Of a DNA stretch of 64,000 bases, positions 18,900 to 28,139 are shown piece after piece. Each line of letters starts with the position of its first letter. The stretch's first letter is position 1. The position numbers and the translations under genes were made by a program. The stretch comes from Cellulomonas cellasea (lineage in GTDB: Bacteria > Actinomycetota > Actinomycetes > Actinomycetales > Cellulomonadaceae). The stretch is taken from NCBI RefSeq assembly GCF_030372105.1, contig NZ_JAUDBQ010000001.1:360982-424981 (forward strand). The letters are read 5' to 3'. The notes under the pieces are model-generated. The model was not told where the DNA came from. It saw only the letters and a list, made by a program, of their open reading frames with translations, and did not search any database.

Positions 18900-20012
18900 T
18901 CAGAGCCCCACGTCCTCAGGCTTGTAGAAGCCGGAGTCCAGCAACGTGTCCTTGATCGAGTCCTTGGTGACGACCACGGGGGGCAGCTGGTACGTCGGGA
19001 CGATCTTCACGCCGTTGTTGTAGGTCACCTCGTCGTTGACCGTGACCTTGGAGCCCTTGAGCGCCTGGGTGACCATCGTGGCGGCCTGGTCGGCGAGCGT
19101 GCGGGTGTCCTTCCACACGGTCATGGCCTGGCGGCCGATGACCATGTTCTCCACGTTGATCTGGTCGGCGTCCTGGCCGGTGATCAGCGGCCACCCCTCG
19201 CCCTCGGTGTACCCGGCGGCGAGCAGCGCCTGCGTGATGCCGAGCGCGAGCGAGTCGTTCGGGGACAGCACGACGTCGACCTTGGTTGATCCGTAGGACG
19301 ACTCCAGGCGGCTCGCCAGCTCGGCCTGGGCGGCCTCCGACGTCCACCCCTCAATGCCGATGCTCGCCCAGTCGTCATTCGACGCCGGGGCCTTTCCGGA
19401 CGGCACCACGAGCTGGCCGTTGGCGACGTACTGGCCGAGCACATCCCAGGCGCCGGAGAAGAACAGCTTGGCGTTGTTGTCGTCGGGCGAGCCGGCGAAG
19501 GGCTCCAGGTTGAACGGGCCAGTGCCGGCGCGCAGATCGAGCTGCTCGACGATGAACCTGCCCTGCAGCTTGCCGACCTCGTAATTGTCGAAGGTCGCGT
19601 AATAGTCGACGTCGCCGGTGCCGTTGATCAGGCGGTCATAGGCGATGACGATGACGCCCTTCGCCTTCGCCTCGGCCAGGACGGGCGCCAGCGAGGATCC
19701 GTCGACTGCGGCGACCACCAACGCGTCCAGGTCCTGCTCGAGCATGTGCGTGATCTGGGCGACCTGCTGGCTCGCCTGATTGTCGGCGAACTGCAGATCC
19801 GTGTCATAGCCCGCGTCCTGCAAGAGGCCCTCCACGCGCGCGCCGTCCTTATTCCAGCGCTCCAGGCTCTTCGCGGGCATCGCGATGCCGACGAGCCCGA
19901 GGGAGTCCCCGCCCACGGCCTCGGCGTCCGCGGGCGAGCCGCATGCCGTGACGCCCAGGAGGAGCGCGGCTCCCGCCGCTGCGACGATGGCCTTAGTGAT
20001 CTGAGACGTCAT
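18900..20012 (-). CDS. ChvE-type sugar-binding lipoprotein (second copy)
   Basis: 370 residues from the ATG at 20012. Lipobox LLGVTAC, then the same segments as the first copy: [53 protein letters not shown] tandem paralogue of the neighbouring gene, but with no ATPase or permease of its own and a terminator behind it; it probably feeds the same MmsAB channel. Differences cluster in the first lobe and in C-terminal charged residues, so its sugar preference may differ. No copy of the XylR-type operator was found upstream. Confidence 0.92.
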   Translation of the reverse strand: MTSQITKAIVAAAGAALLLGVTACGSPADAEAVGGDSLGLVGIAMPAKSLERWNKDGARVEGLLQDAGYDTDLQFADNQASQQVAQITHMLEQDLDALVVAAVDGSSLAPVLAEAKAKGVIVIAYDRLINGTGDVDYYATFDNYEVGKLQGRFIVEQLDLRAGTGPFNLEPFAGSPDDNNAKLFFSGAWDVLGQYVANGQLVVPSGKAPASNDDWASIGIEGWTSEAAQAELASRLESSYGSTKVDVVLSPNDSLALGITQALLAAGYTEGEGWPLITGQDADQINVENMVIGRQAMTVWKDTRTLADQAATMVTQALKGSKVTVNDEVTYNNGVKIVPTYQLPPVVVTKDSIKDTLLDSGFYKPEDVGL

Positions 20013-20147
20013 TGTCCGACCTTTCAATCCCACCGCCGGACCCCCCGGTCGGTGCTGGGCGCACCGCCGACGCCCGGCGACAGGGGGCACTCCACGAAGG
20101 GGCCCCGACTGCGCCGACGCGCCCTCGCTGCTTCCGGACCGCTGTCC

Positions 20148-20157
20148 GTTGTACAAC
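20148..20157. promoter_or_regulatory. Perfect 10-bp palindrome over a possible -10 of the second binding-protein gene
   Basis: GTTGTACAAC, about 140 bp upstream of the gene starting at 20012. The minus-strand TACAAC within it sits 17 bp after a weak TTCGCT -35, so it could be a promoter under a regulator other than XylR. Confidence 0.35.
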
Positions 20158-20226
20158 TCACCCCGAGGAGAGCGAACTCACCGCAGTTGAGTGCCAGTAC
20201 AGCCAGGAGATGTCACGTTGAGGACA

Positions 20227-20244
20227 CAATTTGGTCTCACATTG
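20227..20244. promoter_or_regulatory. 18-bp dyad in the xylR / binding-protein gap
   Basis: CAATTT and ACATTG are imperfect inverted halves around GGTCTC, in an unusually AT-rich patch for this genome. It is a candidate operator upstream of the gene starting at 20012. Nothing else is evident in the 322-bp gap 20013-20334 apart from this and the palindrome at 20148. Confidence 0.3.
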
Positions 20245-20334
20245 GTGACATTCCCGCTCCAGCACTTGCCGAATGCCCAGACACCTGGCGAACCAGACAT
20301 CCTCATGTCGACAAGCGGGGCGCCACCAGCCAGG

Positions 20335-21642
20335 TCAGCGGGCCTCCGCGTCGATGAGCGTCGCCCCATCAGCCCAACCGGCAGGGTCGGACACCACGGC
20401 GTTCAGGGCCACCAAAGCGCCGCCGGTCATCGCCGGATACTCCCCCGCCTGCGCCGCGCTGACCTCGATCGGCGACCACGGGGAGAAGATCACACACCGC
20501 TCGAGCTGCTGCTCCACCGCCTTGTGCACGAACGGGAACACCTCCCCGAACGTCCCGCCCAACACCACCAGGCCGACGTCCACCACGCTCACCACATTCG
20601 CCACCGCGACGCCCAGCGCCGTGGCCCCGCGATGCAGGGAGTCCACCGCCGCGGGGTCGCCCGCCTGGGCCGCCCTCAGCAGGCTGGACAGCGGCTCGGT
20701 CGGGTCGAGGCCCGCCCCCCGCATCAGCGCGTCCTGCCCGGCCAGGTCTTCCAGCGTCGATATCCCCTCCGGGTGGCGCCACACCGCCCGACTGGAGGCG
20801 TGCGGACGCCCCTCGGGCGCGGCGAACGCGTCCACCACCGTGTGCCCGATCTCCCCGCTCCACCCGTGGCGCCCCGGGAAGATCTCGCCGTCGAGCACGA
20901 TGGCCGCGCCGATCCCGACCTCGCCTGAGATGTACACGAAACTCGAGCGCGCGCCGTCGAGGGCACGGGTGTCGGCCTCGGCCCTGGCCGCCAGCTTGGC
21001 CTCGTTCGCCAGGCGCGGCGGCAGGCCCGCGAGCACGGGGTGCTCGGTGAGGATCCCGATCACGTCGACGTCCCGCCACCCGAGGTTCGGCGCGACGCGC
21101 AACGGGCCCGTGATGCGGTCCACCAGGCCGGGCAGGGCGAGCGCCGTGCCCGCCACCCGGATGCCGTCGGAGCCGAGGTTGGACACCACCCGGGCCGCGA
21201 TCCGCGCCAATCGGTCGAGGACTGCCACCGGGTCGCTGTCCCGGAAGTCGCCGAGCTCGACCCGCTCGCTGAGCACGCGCCCGCCCAGATCGAGCGCGCG
21301 GACGCCCAGGTAGTCGACATTGATCTCCATGCCGATGCCGGCCACCGTGCCGCGGGCGGGCGCCAGCGGCACCGCCGGACGGCCGGCCCGCACCGCGGCG
21401 GCGGGCTCGAGCTCGACCAGCAGGTCAGCGGCGATGAGCTCGTCGACCAGGCCCGAGACGGTCGCCCGCGAGAGCCCTGTCGCGGTGGCGATATCCGCGC
21501 GAGACTGGGGCTGCGCGCAATCCAGCACGTGGCGCAGAGCGAGGCTCAGGTTCTGGTCGCGCACGCCTGCCTGGCGGGCTGCGCGGTCGACGGTCGCTGC
21601 GGACCGCGGGCGGCGGACCGGTCCTGTGCTGTGGGCGGGCAT
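20335..21642 (-). CDS. xylR: ROK-family transcriptional repressor XylR
   Basis: 435 residues. N-terminal winged helix (about 30-90: [23 protein letters not shown]), then a ROK sugar-sensing domain with [11 protein letters not shown], the ALPGLVDR region and GEIGHTVVD. Divergent from xylA, so the expected regulator of xylose genes. Odd point: the zinc-binding CxCGxxGC motif that normally follows GH in ROK proteins is absent; the stretch after GHTVVDAF has no cysteine. The N-terminus has an extra basic segment ([16 protein letters not shown]). The xylA -35 lies only 4 bases from its start codon. Confidence 0.93.
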   Translation of the reverse strand: MPAHSTGPVRRPRSAATVDRAARQAGVRDQNLSLALRHVLDCAQPQSRADIATATGLSRATVSGLVDELIAADLLVELEPAAAVRAGRPAVPLAPARGTVAGIGMEINVDYLGVRALDLGGRVLSERVELGDFRDSDPVAVLDRLARIAARVVSNLGSDGIRVAGTALALPGLVDRITGPLRVAPNLGWRDVDVIGILTEHPVLAGLPPRLANEAKLAARAEADTRALDGARSSFVYISGEVGIGAAIVLDGEIFPGRHGWSGEIGHTVVDAFAAPEGRPHASSRAVWRHPEGISTLEDLAGQDALMRGAGLDPTEPLSSLLRAAQAGDPAAVDSLHRGATALGVAVANVVSVVDVGLVVLGGTFGEVFPFVHKAVEQQLERCVIFSPWSPIEVSAAQAGEYPAMTGGALVALNAVVSDPAGWADGATLIDAEAR

Positions 21643-21645
21643 GAC

Positions 21646-21691
21646 TTGACCCTAGCGGTTCCGGTGGATAAGTTCAGAGCCACAACAAATC
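21646..21691 (+). promoter_or_regulatory. xylA promoter with XylR-type operator
   Basis: -35 TTGACC (21646-21651), an exact 17-bp spacer, -10 TAAGTT (21669-21674), and a 22-bp element at 21670-21691 (AAGTTCAGAG then CCACAACAAATC). It lies between divergent xylR and xylA and overlaps the -10, as expected for repression. The same module occurs at 18657-18702 on the other strand. Confidence 0.85.
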
Positions 21692-21708
21692 TCGACGAGG
21701 AGTCCTCC

Positions 21709-22896
21709 ATGGCACTGAAGCCCACCCCCGAAGACAAGTTCTCGTTCGGTCTGTGGACCGTCGGCTGGGAGGCGCGCGACCAGTTCGGCGACGCCACCCG
21801 CCCGTGGCTGGACCCGGTGGAGTCCGTGCACAAGCTGGCCGAGCTCGGCGCGTCCTACGTGACGTTCCACGACGACGACGTCGTCCCGTTCGGCTCCGAC
21901 GCGAACAGCCGCGACAAGATCCTCGCCCGCTTCAAGGAAGCGCTCGACGAGACCGGCGTCAAGGTCGAGATGGTCACGACCAACACGTTCAGCCACCCGA
22001 TCTTCAAGGACGGCGCGTTCACCTCGAACGACCGCCGCGTGCGCCGCTACGGCCTGCGCAAGATCGTCCGCAACGTGGACCTGGCCGCCGAGCTCGGCGC
22101 CGACACGTTCGTCATGTGGGGCGGCCGCGAGGGCGCCGAGTACGACTCCGCGAAGGACCTCAAGGCCGCGCACGACCGCTACGCCGAGGGCATCGACACC
22201 GTCGCCGCCTACATCAAGGAGAAGGGTTACGGCCTGCGCATCGCGATCGAGCCCAAGCCCAACGAGCCCCGCGGCGACATCCTGCTCCCCACCGTCGGCC
22301 ACGCGCTCGGCTTCATCGCCCAGCTCGAGCACGGCGACATCGTCGGCCTGAACCCGGAGACCGGCCACGAGCAGATGGCCGGCCTGAACTACACGGGCGG
22401 CATCGCCCAGGCGCTGTGGGCTGACAAACTCTTCCACATCGACCTCAACGGCCAGCGGTCCATCAAGTACGACCAGGACCTCGTCTTCGGCCACGGCGAC
22501 CTGTTCTCCGCGTTCGCCACCGTCGACCTGATCGAGAACGGCTTCCCGTCCGGCGGCCCCCGCTACGACGGCCCGCGCCACTTCGACTACAAGCCGTCGC
22601 GCACCGAGAGCTTCGACGGCGTGTGGGCCTCGGCCGCCGCCAACATGAGCACCTACCTCATCCTCAAGGAGCGCGCGAAGGCCTTCCGCGCCGACCCCGA
22701 GGTGCAGGCCGCTCTCGAGGCGTCCGGCGTCTACGACCTGGCCAAGCCGACGCTCGCCGAGGGCGAGACGCTGGCCGACCTGCTCAACGACCCGTCCGCC
22801 TACGAGGAGCTCGACGTCGACGCAGTGGCCGCCCGCGGCTTCGACTTCGTGCACCTCAACCAGCTCGCGCTCGAGCACGCGCTCGGCGCCCGCTGA
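21709..22896 (+). CDS. xylA: Xylose isomerase
   Basis: Converts D-xylose to D-xylulose. 395 residues, the short (class I, actinobacterial) form, from the ATG at 21709 with GAGGAG at 21697-21702. TIM barrel: [11 protein letters not shown] and [15 protein letters not shown] carry the catalytic His and the aromatic lid, [11 protein letters not shown] follows, and metal ligands lie in [26 protein letters not shown] and LFHIDLNGQ. Divergent from xylR, with an operator on its promoter. A hairpin separates it from xylB. Confidence 0.98.
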   Translation: MALKPTPEDKFSFGLWTVGWEARDQFGDATRPWLDPVESVHKLAELGASYVTFHDDDVVPFGSDANSRDKILARFKEALDETGVKVEMVTTNTFSHPIFKDGAFTSNDRRVRRYGLRKIVRNVDLAAELGADTFVMWGGREGAEYDSAKDLKAAHDRYAEGIDTVAAYIKEKGYGLRIAIEPKPNEPRGDILLPTVGHALGFIAQLEHGDIVGLNPETGHEQMAGLNYTGGIAQALWADKLFHIDLNGQRSIKYDQDLVFGHGDLFSAFATVDLIENGFPSGGPRYDGPRHFDYKPSRTESFDGVWASAAANMSTYLILKERAKAFRADPEVQAALEASGVYDLAKPTLAEGETLADLLNDPSAYEELDVDAVAARGFDFVHLNQLALEHALGAR

Positions 22897-22911
22897 CCCA
22901 GCAGCACCCTG

Positions 22912-22944
22912 GACCCGGCGACCGTCCCACACGGTCGCCGGGTC
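22912..22944 (+). terminator. Hairpin between xylA and xylB
   Basis: A perfect 14-bp stem (22912-22925 with 22931-22944) with a 5-base loop, 15 bases past the xylA stop and without a T-run. It probably lets only part of the transcription continue into xylB, or protects the xylA 3' end. Confidence 0.65.
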
Positions 22945-22986
22945 TGCCTGTCCCCCTCGCCTTTCCCACCTCCGAAGGATGTCCGC

Positions 22987-24399
22987 ATGCCGCTCGTCGC
23001 CGGGGTCGACTCGTCCACCCAGTCCTGCAAGGTCGTCATCCGCGACGCCGAGACGGGCGCCCTCGTCCGCAACGGCCGCGCGTCCCACCCTGACGGCACC
23101 GAGATCGCGCCCGCCCACTGGTGGGACGCCCTGCAGACCGCCGTCGCCGACGCTGGCGGGCTCGACGACGTCGACGCGATCGCCGTCGGCGGACAGCAGC
23201 ACGGCATGGTCGCGCTCGACGCCGACGGGCAGGTCGTCCGCGACGCGCTGCTCTGGAACGACACCCGTTCCGCCGGCGCCGCACTCGACCTGATCGAGGA
23301 GCTCGGCGGGCCCGACGAGTGGGCCAAGGCCACCGGCGCCACCCCCGTCGCCTCGTTCACCGGCACCAAGCTGCGCTGGATGCGGGACAACGAGCCCGAG
23401 AACGCCCAGCGCACCGCGGCTGTGGCCCTGCCCCACGACTGGCTGACCTGGAAGCTCGCCGGAGCCCCCGGCATCGACGCGCTCGTCACCGACCGCTCCG
23501 ACGCGTCCGGCACCGCCTACTGGTCCCCGTTCACCGAGGACTACCGCCGCGACCTGCTCGAGCTGGCCCTGGGCCACGACGCGGTGCTGCCGCGCGTCGC
23601 CGGGCCCAGCGAGCGGGCCGGCGTCTCGACGTTCGGCGCCCGCCGCGCGGTGCTGGGCGCCGGCGCCGGCGACAACGCCGCAGCCGCGCTGGGCCTCGGC
23701 CTGGAGCCCGGCGACGTCGCCATCTCCATCGGCACGTCGGGCGTGGTCTCCGCGATCTCCACAGTCCCCACCGCCGACGGCTCCGGCCTGGTCGCAGGCT
23801 TCGCCGACGCCACCGGCGCCTACCTGCCGCTGGTGTGCACGCTGAACGCCTCGCGTGTGCTCGACGCGGCGGCCCGGATGCTCGGCGTCGACCACGCCGG
23901 CCTGTCCGCGCTGGCCCTGTCCGCGCCCGCCGGGGCCGACGGGCTCGTCCTCGTGCCCTACCTGGAGGGCGAGCGCACCCCGAACAAGCCCGACGCCACC
24001 GGGGCCCTGCACGGCATGCGCCTGGCGAACACCACCCCCGCCCACCTGGCCCGGGCCGCCGTGGAGGGCATGCTCTGCGCCCTCGCCGACGGCGTGGAGG
24101 CCCTGCGGGCCCAGGGCGTCCCGGTGCGGCGCGTGTTCCTCATCGGCGGCGGCGCGCAGTCCGAAGCCGTGCGGCGCATCGCCCCCAGCGTGCTGGGCCT
24201 GGACGTCGCGGTCCCCACCCCCGGCGAGTACGTGGCCGACGGCGCCGCCCGGCAGGCCGCGTGGGCGCTCTCCGGCGCCGAGCACGCCCCGGCGTGGGGC
24301 GCGGCCGGCGTCGCCGACGTCTACCGGGCGGACGCCGCCCCGCGGGTGCGCGAGCAGTACGCGGCGGTGCGCGAGCTCACCACGGACCGTCCTGCCTGA
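22987..24399 (+). CDS. xylB: Xylulokinase
   Basis: Phosphorylates D-xylulose to xylulose 5-phosphate for the pentose phosphate pathway. 470 residues from the ATG at 22987, with GAAGGA upstream. FGGY kinase fold: the N-terminal [13 protein letters not shown] loop, [11 protein letters not shown] near residue 80, [18 protein letters not shown], and [15 protein letters not shown] in the C-terminal ATP domain. No operator of its own was seen, so expression probably comes from the xylA promoter through the intervening hairpin. Confidence 0.97.
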   Translation: MPLVAGVDSSTQSCKVVIRDAETGALVRNGRASHPDGTEIAPAHWWDALQTAVADAGGLDDVDAIAVGGQQHGMVALDADGQVVRDALLWNDTRSAGAALDLIEELGGPDEWAKATGATPVASFTGTKLRWMRDNEPENAQRTAAVALPHDWLTWKLAGAPGIDALVTDRSDASGTAYWSPFTEDYRRDLLELALGHDAVLPRVAGPSERAGVSTFGARRAVLGAGAGDNAAAALGLGLEPGDVAISIGTSGVVSAISTVPTADGSGLVAGFADATGAYLPLVCTLNASRVLDAAARMLGVDHAGLSALALSAPAGADGLVLVPYLEGERTPNKPDATGALHGMRLANTTPAHLARAAVEGMLCALADGVEALRAQGVPVRRVFLIGGGAQSEAVRRIAPSVLGLDVAVPTPGEYVADGAARQAAWALSGAEHAPAWGAAGVADVYRADAAPRVREQYAAVRELTTDRPA

Positions 24400-24416
24400 T
24401 CAGCACCACCCCGGAC

Positions 24417-24461
24417 GCACACGAGCCCGGCGCCCCCTAACAGGGCGCCGGGCTCGTGTGC
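24417..24461. terminator. Bidirectional terminator between xylB and lsr2
   Basis: A perfect 19-bp stem (24417-24435 with 24443-24461) with a 7-base loop, between convergent genes. Confidence 0.9.
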
Positions 24462-24477
24462 GTGTGGAACGGGTGCG

Positions 24478-24807
24478 TCAGTGCGCGGCCTCGTACGCGG
24501 CGCGGACATCGGCCGAGATGCGGCCACGCTCGGAGACGGGGTGGCCGTTGGCCTTCGCCCAGTCGCGGATGGCGCCGGCGTCGACGCCACCACCCGAACG
24601 GCGGGCGCGGCTGGTACGCCCCGCGGAGCGCCCACCCACCTTGCGCGCGTGGCCCACCCAGGTGGCCATGGCGTCCCGCAGCTCGGCAGCGTGCGCGGAT
24701 GTGAGGTCGATCTCGTAGGACACGCCGTCGAGGGAGAAAGTGACCGTCTCGTCCGCGTTGCCGCCGTCAATGTCGTCGACGAGCAGGACCTGAACCTTCT
24801 GAGCCAT
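24478..24807 (-). CDS. lsr2: Lsr2 nucleoid-associated protein
   Basis: 109 residues. N-terminal dimerisation domain beginning AQKVQVLLVDDIDGG and containing VSYEIDLTSAHAAEL; a basic linker (RSAGRTSRARRSGGG); and a C-terminal DNA-binding domain with IRDWAKANGHPVSERGRI, whose RGR loop enters the minor groove of AT-rich DNA. An actinobacterial H-NS analogue that bridges and silences AT-rich DNA. Single gene after a strong terminator. Confidence 0.97.
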   Translation of the reverse strand: MAQKVQVLLVDDIDGGNADETVTFSLDGVSYEIDLTSAHAAELRDAMATWVGHARKVGGRSAGRTSRARRSGGGVDAGAIRDWAKANGHPVSERGRISADVRAAYEAAH

Positions 24808-24943
24808 TGTGTTGTCTCCTGTTGGGACGACTTAGTGAAGAATGCGTGCTCAGAGCATCGCACCTAATCAAAGTCGCGTCAAAGGATGACGGCCATATCT
24901 CATGAACCCTTGACGGGGGAACTCTGTGGACGAGTTGTGAACG

Positions 24944-25132
24944 TCAGGTATCAGATTCCCGGGCCGAGACATTGGCCGACTGCTTCGCCGCGGCGTCCTG
25001 GGCGTCAAGGCGCGCGAGCGCGGCACGCTCGTTTCGATCGGCATTGATCAACGCGCGGATCGTGAGCCAGAAGAGGACCCCGACGCCGATCGAGGGCACG
25101 ATGGCGGCGAGCGCGGCTGTCACGGAGTTCAC
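24944..25132 (-). CDS. Small single-span membrane protein of unknown function
   Basis: 62 residues from a GTG at 25132. One membrane helix (about 5-28: AALAAIVPSIGVGVLFWLTI) followed by a charged, Ala-rich cytoplasmic tail (NADRNERAALARLDAQDAAA) with coiled-coil character. It lies between lsr2 and lysS on the same strand, just past the lysS terminator. Composition and codon use look genuine, but no known function was recognised. Confidence 0.7.
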   Translation of the reverse strand: MNSVTAALAAIVPSIGVGVLFWLTIRALINADRNERAALARLDAQDAAAKQSANVSARESDT

Positions 25133-25171
25133 GCGGTCAGTCTACGACCCGCGCGCGCACCGTTCGCGAAT

Positions 25172-25206
25172 GCCTCGGGGAGCCGTGCGTCACGGCTCCC
25201 CGAGGC
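25172..25206 (-). terminator. lysS terminator
   Basis: A perfect 16-bp stem (25172-25187 with 25191-25206) with a 3-base loop, 15 bases after the lysS stop. Confidence 0.9.
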
Positions 25207-25221
25207 CCCTGGAGAATCGCG

Positions 25222-26739
25222 TCAGACCTGCGGGTTGTGCGGCTTCACCAGCGGAAAGAGGATCGTCTCGCGAATGCCCATACCGGTCATCGCCATGAGC
25301 AGTCGGTCGATGCCCATCCCCATGCCGCCCGACGGCGGCAACGCGTACTCGACGGCTGTGAGGAAGTCCTCGTCAAGCAGCATCGCCTCGTCATCACCGG
25401 CGGAGGCGAGCAATGCCTGCGCCTCGAAGCGCTTGCGCTGGATCACCGGGTCCACGAGTTCTGAATAGGCAGTGGCGAGCTCGAACCCGCGCACGTACAG
25501 GTCCCACTTCTCGACCACGCCCGGAAGGGTCCGGTGGTCGCGGGTCAGCGGCGACGTCTCCACGGGGAAGTCCCGCACGAAGGTCGGCGCCACCAGGTGG
25601 TCGCCCACCAGGTGCTCCCAGACAGCCTCGACGAGCTTGCCGTGGCTGACGCGCTTCGGGTCGACGACCACGCCGAGCCGGTCCGCGATGGCCGACAGGT
25701 GGGCCACCGACGTCTGCGCGGTGATCTCCTCGCCGAGCGCCTCCGACAACGAGCCGTACATCGTGAGCTGCGTCCACTGGCCGCCGAGCTCGTACTCCGT
25801 GCCATCCGCCAGCGTGACGGTCGTGGTGCCGAGCACATCCATCGCAGCCGTCTGCACCAGGTCCTGGGTCAGGGCCGCCATGGTGTCGTAATCGCCATAG
25901 GCCTCATACGCCTCGAGCATCGCGAACTCCGGCGAGTGCGTGGAGTCGGCGCCCTCGTTGCGGAAGTTCCGGTTGATCTCGAAGACCTTCTCGATGCCGC
26001 CCACCACCGCGCGCTTGAGGAACAGCTCCGGGGCGATGCGCAGGTACAGGTCGATGTCGAACGCGTTCATATGCGTGACGAACGGGCGGGCCGTGGCGCC
26101 GCCGGCCTGCGTCTGCAGCATCGGCGTCTCGACCTCGAGGTAGCCCCGGCGGTGGAAGTTCTCCCGCAGCGAGCGCACGACGCCGGCGCGCAGGCGGGCC
26201 GCGTCACGGGCCGCCGGGCGGGCGATGAGGTCGACGTAGCGCTGGCGCACCCGCGCCTCCTCGGAGAGCGCCTTGTGCAGCACCGGCAGCGGGCGCAGGG
26301 CCTTCGCGGCGAGCTGCCAGGAGTCGGCGAAGACCGAGAGCTCGCCGCGGCGCGAGCTGATGACCTTGCCGTGCGCGAACAGGTGGTCGCCCAGGTCCAC
26401 GTCGGCCTTGAACGCGGCCAGACGGTCCTCGCCCACCTCGGCCAGGCTCAACATGACCTGGAGCTGGTTGCCCTCGCCGTCCTGCAGGGTGGCGAAGCAC
26501 AGCTTGCCGGTGTTGCGCAGGAAGACCACCCGGCCGGCGACGCCGACCTCGTCCTCGGTCTCCTGGCCGGCCTCGAGATGGGGGTAGGCCTGGCGCACCT
26601 CGGCGATGGTGTGGGTGCGCGGCACCGAGACGGGATACGCCTCGACGCCTGCGGCCAACATCCGCTCGCGCTTCTCGCGGCGGACCCGCATCTGCTCGGG
26701 GAGGTCCTCGTCGGGCTGGGGAAGGGGCGTCTCGCTCAC
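25222..26739 (-). CDS. lysS: Lysyl-tRNA synthetase (class II)
   Basis: Charges tRNA-Lys. 505 residues. The N-terminal OB-fold anticodon domain (about 60-160) includes [20 protein letters not shown]. The class II catalytic core has motif 2 ([19 protein letters not shown]) and motif 3 ([16 protein letters not shown]). Only 9 bases after the nadC stop, so probably co-transcribed with it. Confidence 0.98.
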   Translation of the reverse strand: MSETPLPQPDEDLPEQMRVRREKRERMLAAGVEAYPVSVPRTHTIAEVRQAYPHLEAGQETEDEVGVAGRVVFLRNTGKLCFATLQDGEGNQLQVMLSLAEVGEDRLAAFKADVDLGDHLFAHGKVISSRRGELSVFADSWQLAAKALRPLPVLHKALSEEARVRQRYVDLIARPAARDAARLRAGVVRSLRENFHRRGYLEVETPMLQTQAGGATARPFVTHMNAFDIDLYLRIAPELFLKRAVVGGIEKVFEINRNFRNEGADSTHSPEFAMLEAYEAYGDYDTMAALTQDLVQTAAMDVLGTTTVTLADGTEYELGGQWTQLTMYGSLSEALGEEITAQTSVAHLSAIADRLGVVVDPKRVSHGKLVEAVWEHLVGDHLVAPTFVRDFPVETSPLTRDHRTLPGVVEKWDLYVRGFELATAYSELVDPVIQRKRFEAQALLASAGDDEAMLLDEDFLTAVEYALPPSGGMGMGIDRLLMAMTGMGIRETILFPLVKPHNPQV

Positions 26740-26748
26740 GAGCCGATC

Positions 26749-27690
26749 CTACTGGCGGTCGCTGAGCCCCCGGCCGCGCTCGTCCAGGTCCAGGGCGAGG
26801 TCCAGGATCGGCGACGAGTGCGTGAGCGCGCCCACCGACATGTAGTCCACTCCGGTGGCGGCGACCTCGGCCGCCCCGTCGAGGGTGAGGTTGCCCGTCG
26901 CCTCCAGCTCGACGCGCCCCACGGCGGCCTCCCGGGCGCGCACGGCCGCCACCACCTCGCGCAGCACTGGGGCCGGCATGTTGTCGAGCAGCAGGAAGCG
27001 CGCCCCCGCCTCGATGGCCTCCAACGCCTGGTCCAGCGTGTCCGCCTCGACCTGGATCGCGGCCTCGGGGAAGCGGGCCCGCACCGCGCGCACAGCCGCC
27101 GCCACCGAGCCCGTCGCCACGACGTGGTTGTCCTTGACCATCGCGACGTCGTGCAGGCCCATGCGCTTGTTCGTGCCGCCGCCGCAGCGCACCGCGTACT
27201 TCTCCAGCTCGCGCAGGCCGGGGGTGGTCTTGCGGGTGTCCAGCACCTGGGCGCCGGAGCCCTCGAGCGCATCGGCCCAGCGGCGGGTGTGCGTGGCGAC
27301 GCCCGACGCGCGCGAGGCCAGGTTCAGCAGCGTCCGCTCCGCGACCAGCAGCGCCTGCACCGGGCCGGCGAGCACCGCCAGCACGTCGCCCCGCTCGACG
27401 CGAGTCCCATCCGGGACCCGCTGCTCGCAGGTGGCCGCGGCGAGCCCCAGCCGGGCCGCGACCTGGTCCAGCACCTCCTGGACGACGACGAGGCCAGCGA
27501 CCACTCCGGGCTCGCGGGCCACGAGGCGGCCCGCGCCGAGCTCCTCCGCCGGCACCGTCGCCTGGCTCGTCACGTCCCGGCCGGGAGCGGCGCCCAAGTC
27601 CTCGTCGAGGGCCAAGGCCACCATGCGGCGGGTCCAGGCGGGGTCGAGCGGGCGCGAGACGGGGACGGTGTGCGGGGCTGTCGAGGTCAC
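26749..27690 (-). CDS. nadC: Nicotinate-nucleotide diphosphorylase (quinolinate phosphoribosyltransferase)
   Basis: Makes nicotinate mononucleotide from quinolinate and PRPP in de novo NAD synthesis. 313 residues from a GTG at 27690. ERTLLNLASRASGVAT, LDTRKTTPGLRELEKYAVRCG and MVKDNHV are the substrate- and PRPP-site signatures, and LEATGNLTLDG closes the barrel. Separated from nadB by 450 bp, in which a rhodanese gene lies on the opposite strand, so nadC probably has its own promoter in 27691-27825. Confidence 0.97.
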   Translation of the reverse strand: MTSTAPHTVPVSRPLDPAWTRRMVALALDEDLGAAPGRDVTSQATVPAEELGAGRLVAREPGVVAGLVVVQEVLDQVAARLGLAAATCEQRVPDGTRVERGDVLAVLAGPVQALLVAERTLLNLASRASGVATHTRRWADALEGSGAQVLDTRKTTPGLRELEKYAVRCGGGTNKRMGLHDVAMVKDNHVVATGSVAAAVRAVRARFPEAAIQVEADTLDQALEAIEAGARFLLLDNMPAPVLREVVAAVRAREAAVGRVELEATGNLTLDGAAEVAATGVDYMSVGALTHSSPILDLALDLDERGRGLSDRQ

Positions 27691-27825
27691 GGACCCACGC
27701 TAGCGGCGCCCCGGGCCCCGGTCCGGCGCCATCCCGCCCGACGGCCTCCCATCCGGCGCGGTCCCCCGATGGCATGCTGGGAGTCTGGGGCTCCTGAGCC
27801 GAGCCCTCGTCGAAGGAGCCCGCCG

Positions 27826-28134
27826 ATGCATGAGATCGACATCGCCCACCTGCACGCCCTGCTGCAGCAGGACCCGGCCACCCCCGTCGTGGACGTCCGC
27901 GAGGACGTCGAGTACGCCGACGGCCACGTGCCCGGCGCGATCTCCGTGCCGCTGTCCGAGCTGGTGGCCCGGCACGCCGAGATCGGCGCCCTGCCCGGGC
28001 CCGTGTACCTGGTGTGCGAGGTCGGCGGGCGCTCCGGGCAGGCCGCCGCCTGGCTCGAGGGCCAGGGGTACGACGTGCGGAACGTCGCCGGCGGCACCCG
28101 GGCCTGGCGCGAGTCGGGCCTGCCGGTCGAGTAG
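27826..28134 (+). CDS. Rhodanese-like domain protein
   Basis: A single rhodanese domain of 102 residues from the ATG at 27826, with a good GAAGGAG site upstream. VVDVREDVEYADGHVPGAI is the CH2A-type start of the fold. The active-site loop is CEVGGRS with the catalytic Cys near residue 65, a 6-residue loop as in sulfur transferases rather than phosphatases. It is the only rightward gene between nadC and nadB and converges on nadB with a 5-bp gap. Sulfur donor and acceptor unknown; a link to a sulfur-dependent NAD step is speculation. Confidence 0.92.
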   Translation: MHEIDIAHLHALLQQDPATPVVDVREDVEYADGHVPGAISVPLSELVARHAEIGALPGPVYLVCEVGGRSGQAAAWLEGQGYDVRNVAGGTRAWRESGLPVE

Positions 28135-28139
28135 GCGGC

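Noticed and set aside
21652..24285. A very long leftward open frame antisense to xylA and xylB
   Set aside because: High GC leaves antisense frames open by chance. Composition is His/Gly/Arg/Val repetitive, and the opposite strand encodes two unmistakable enzymes.
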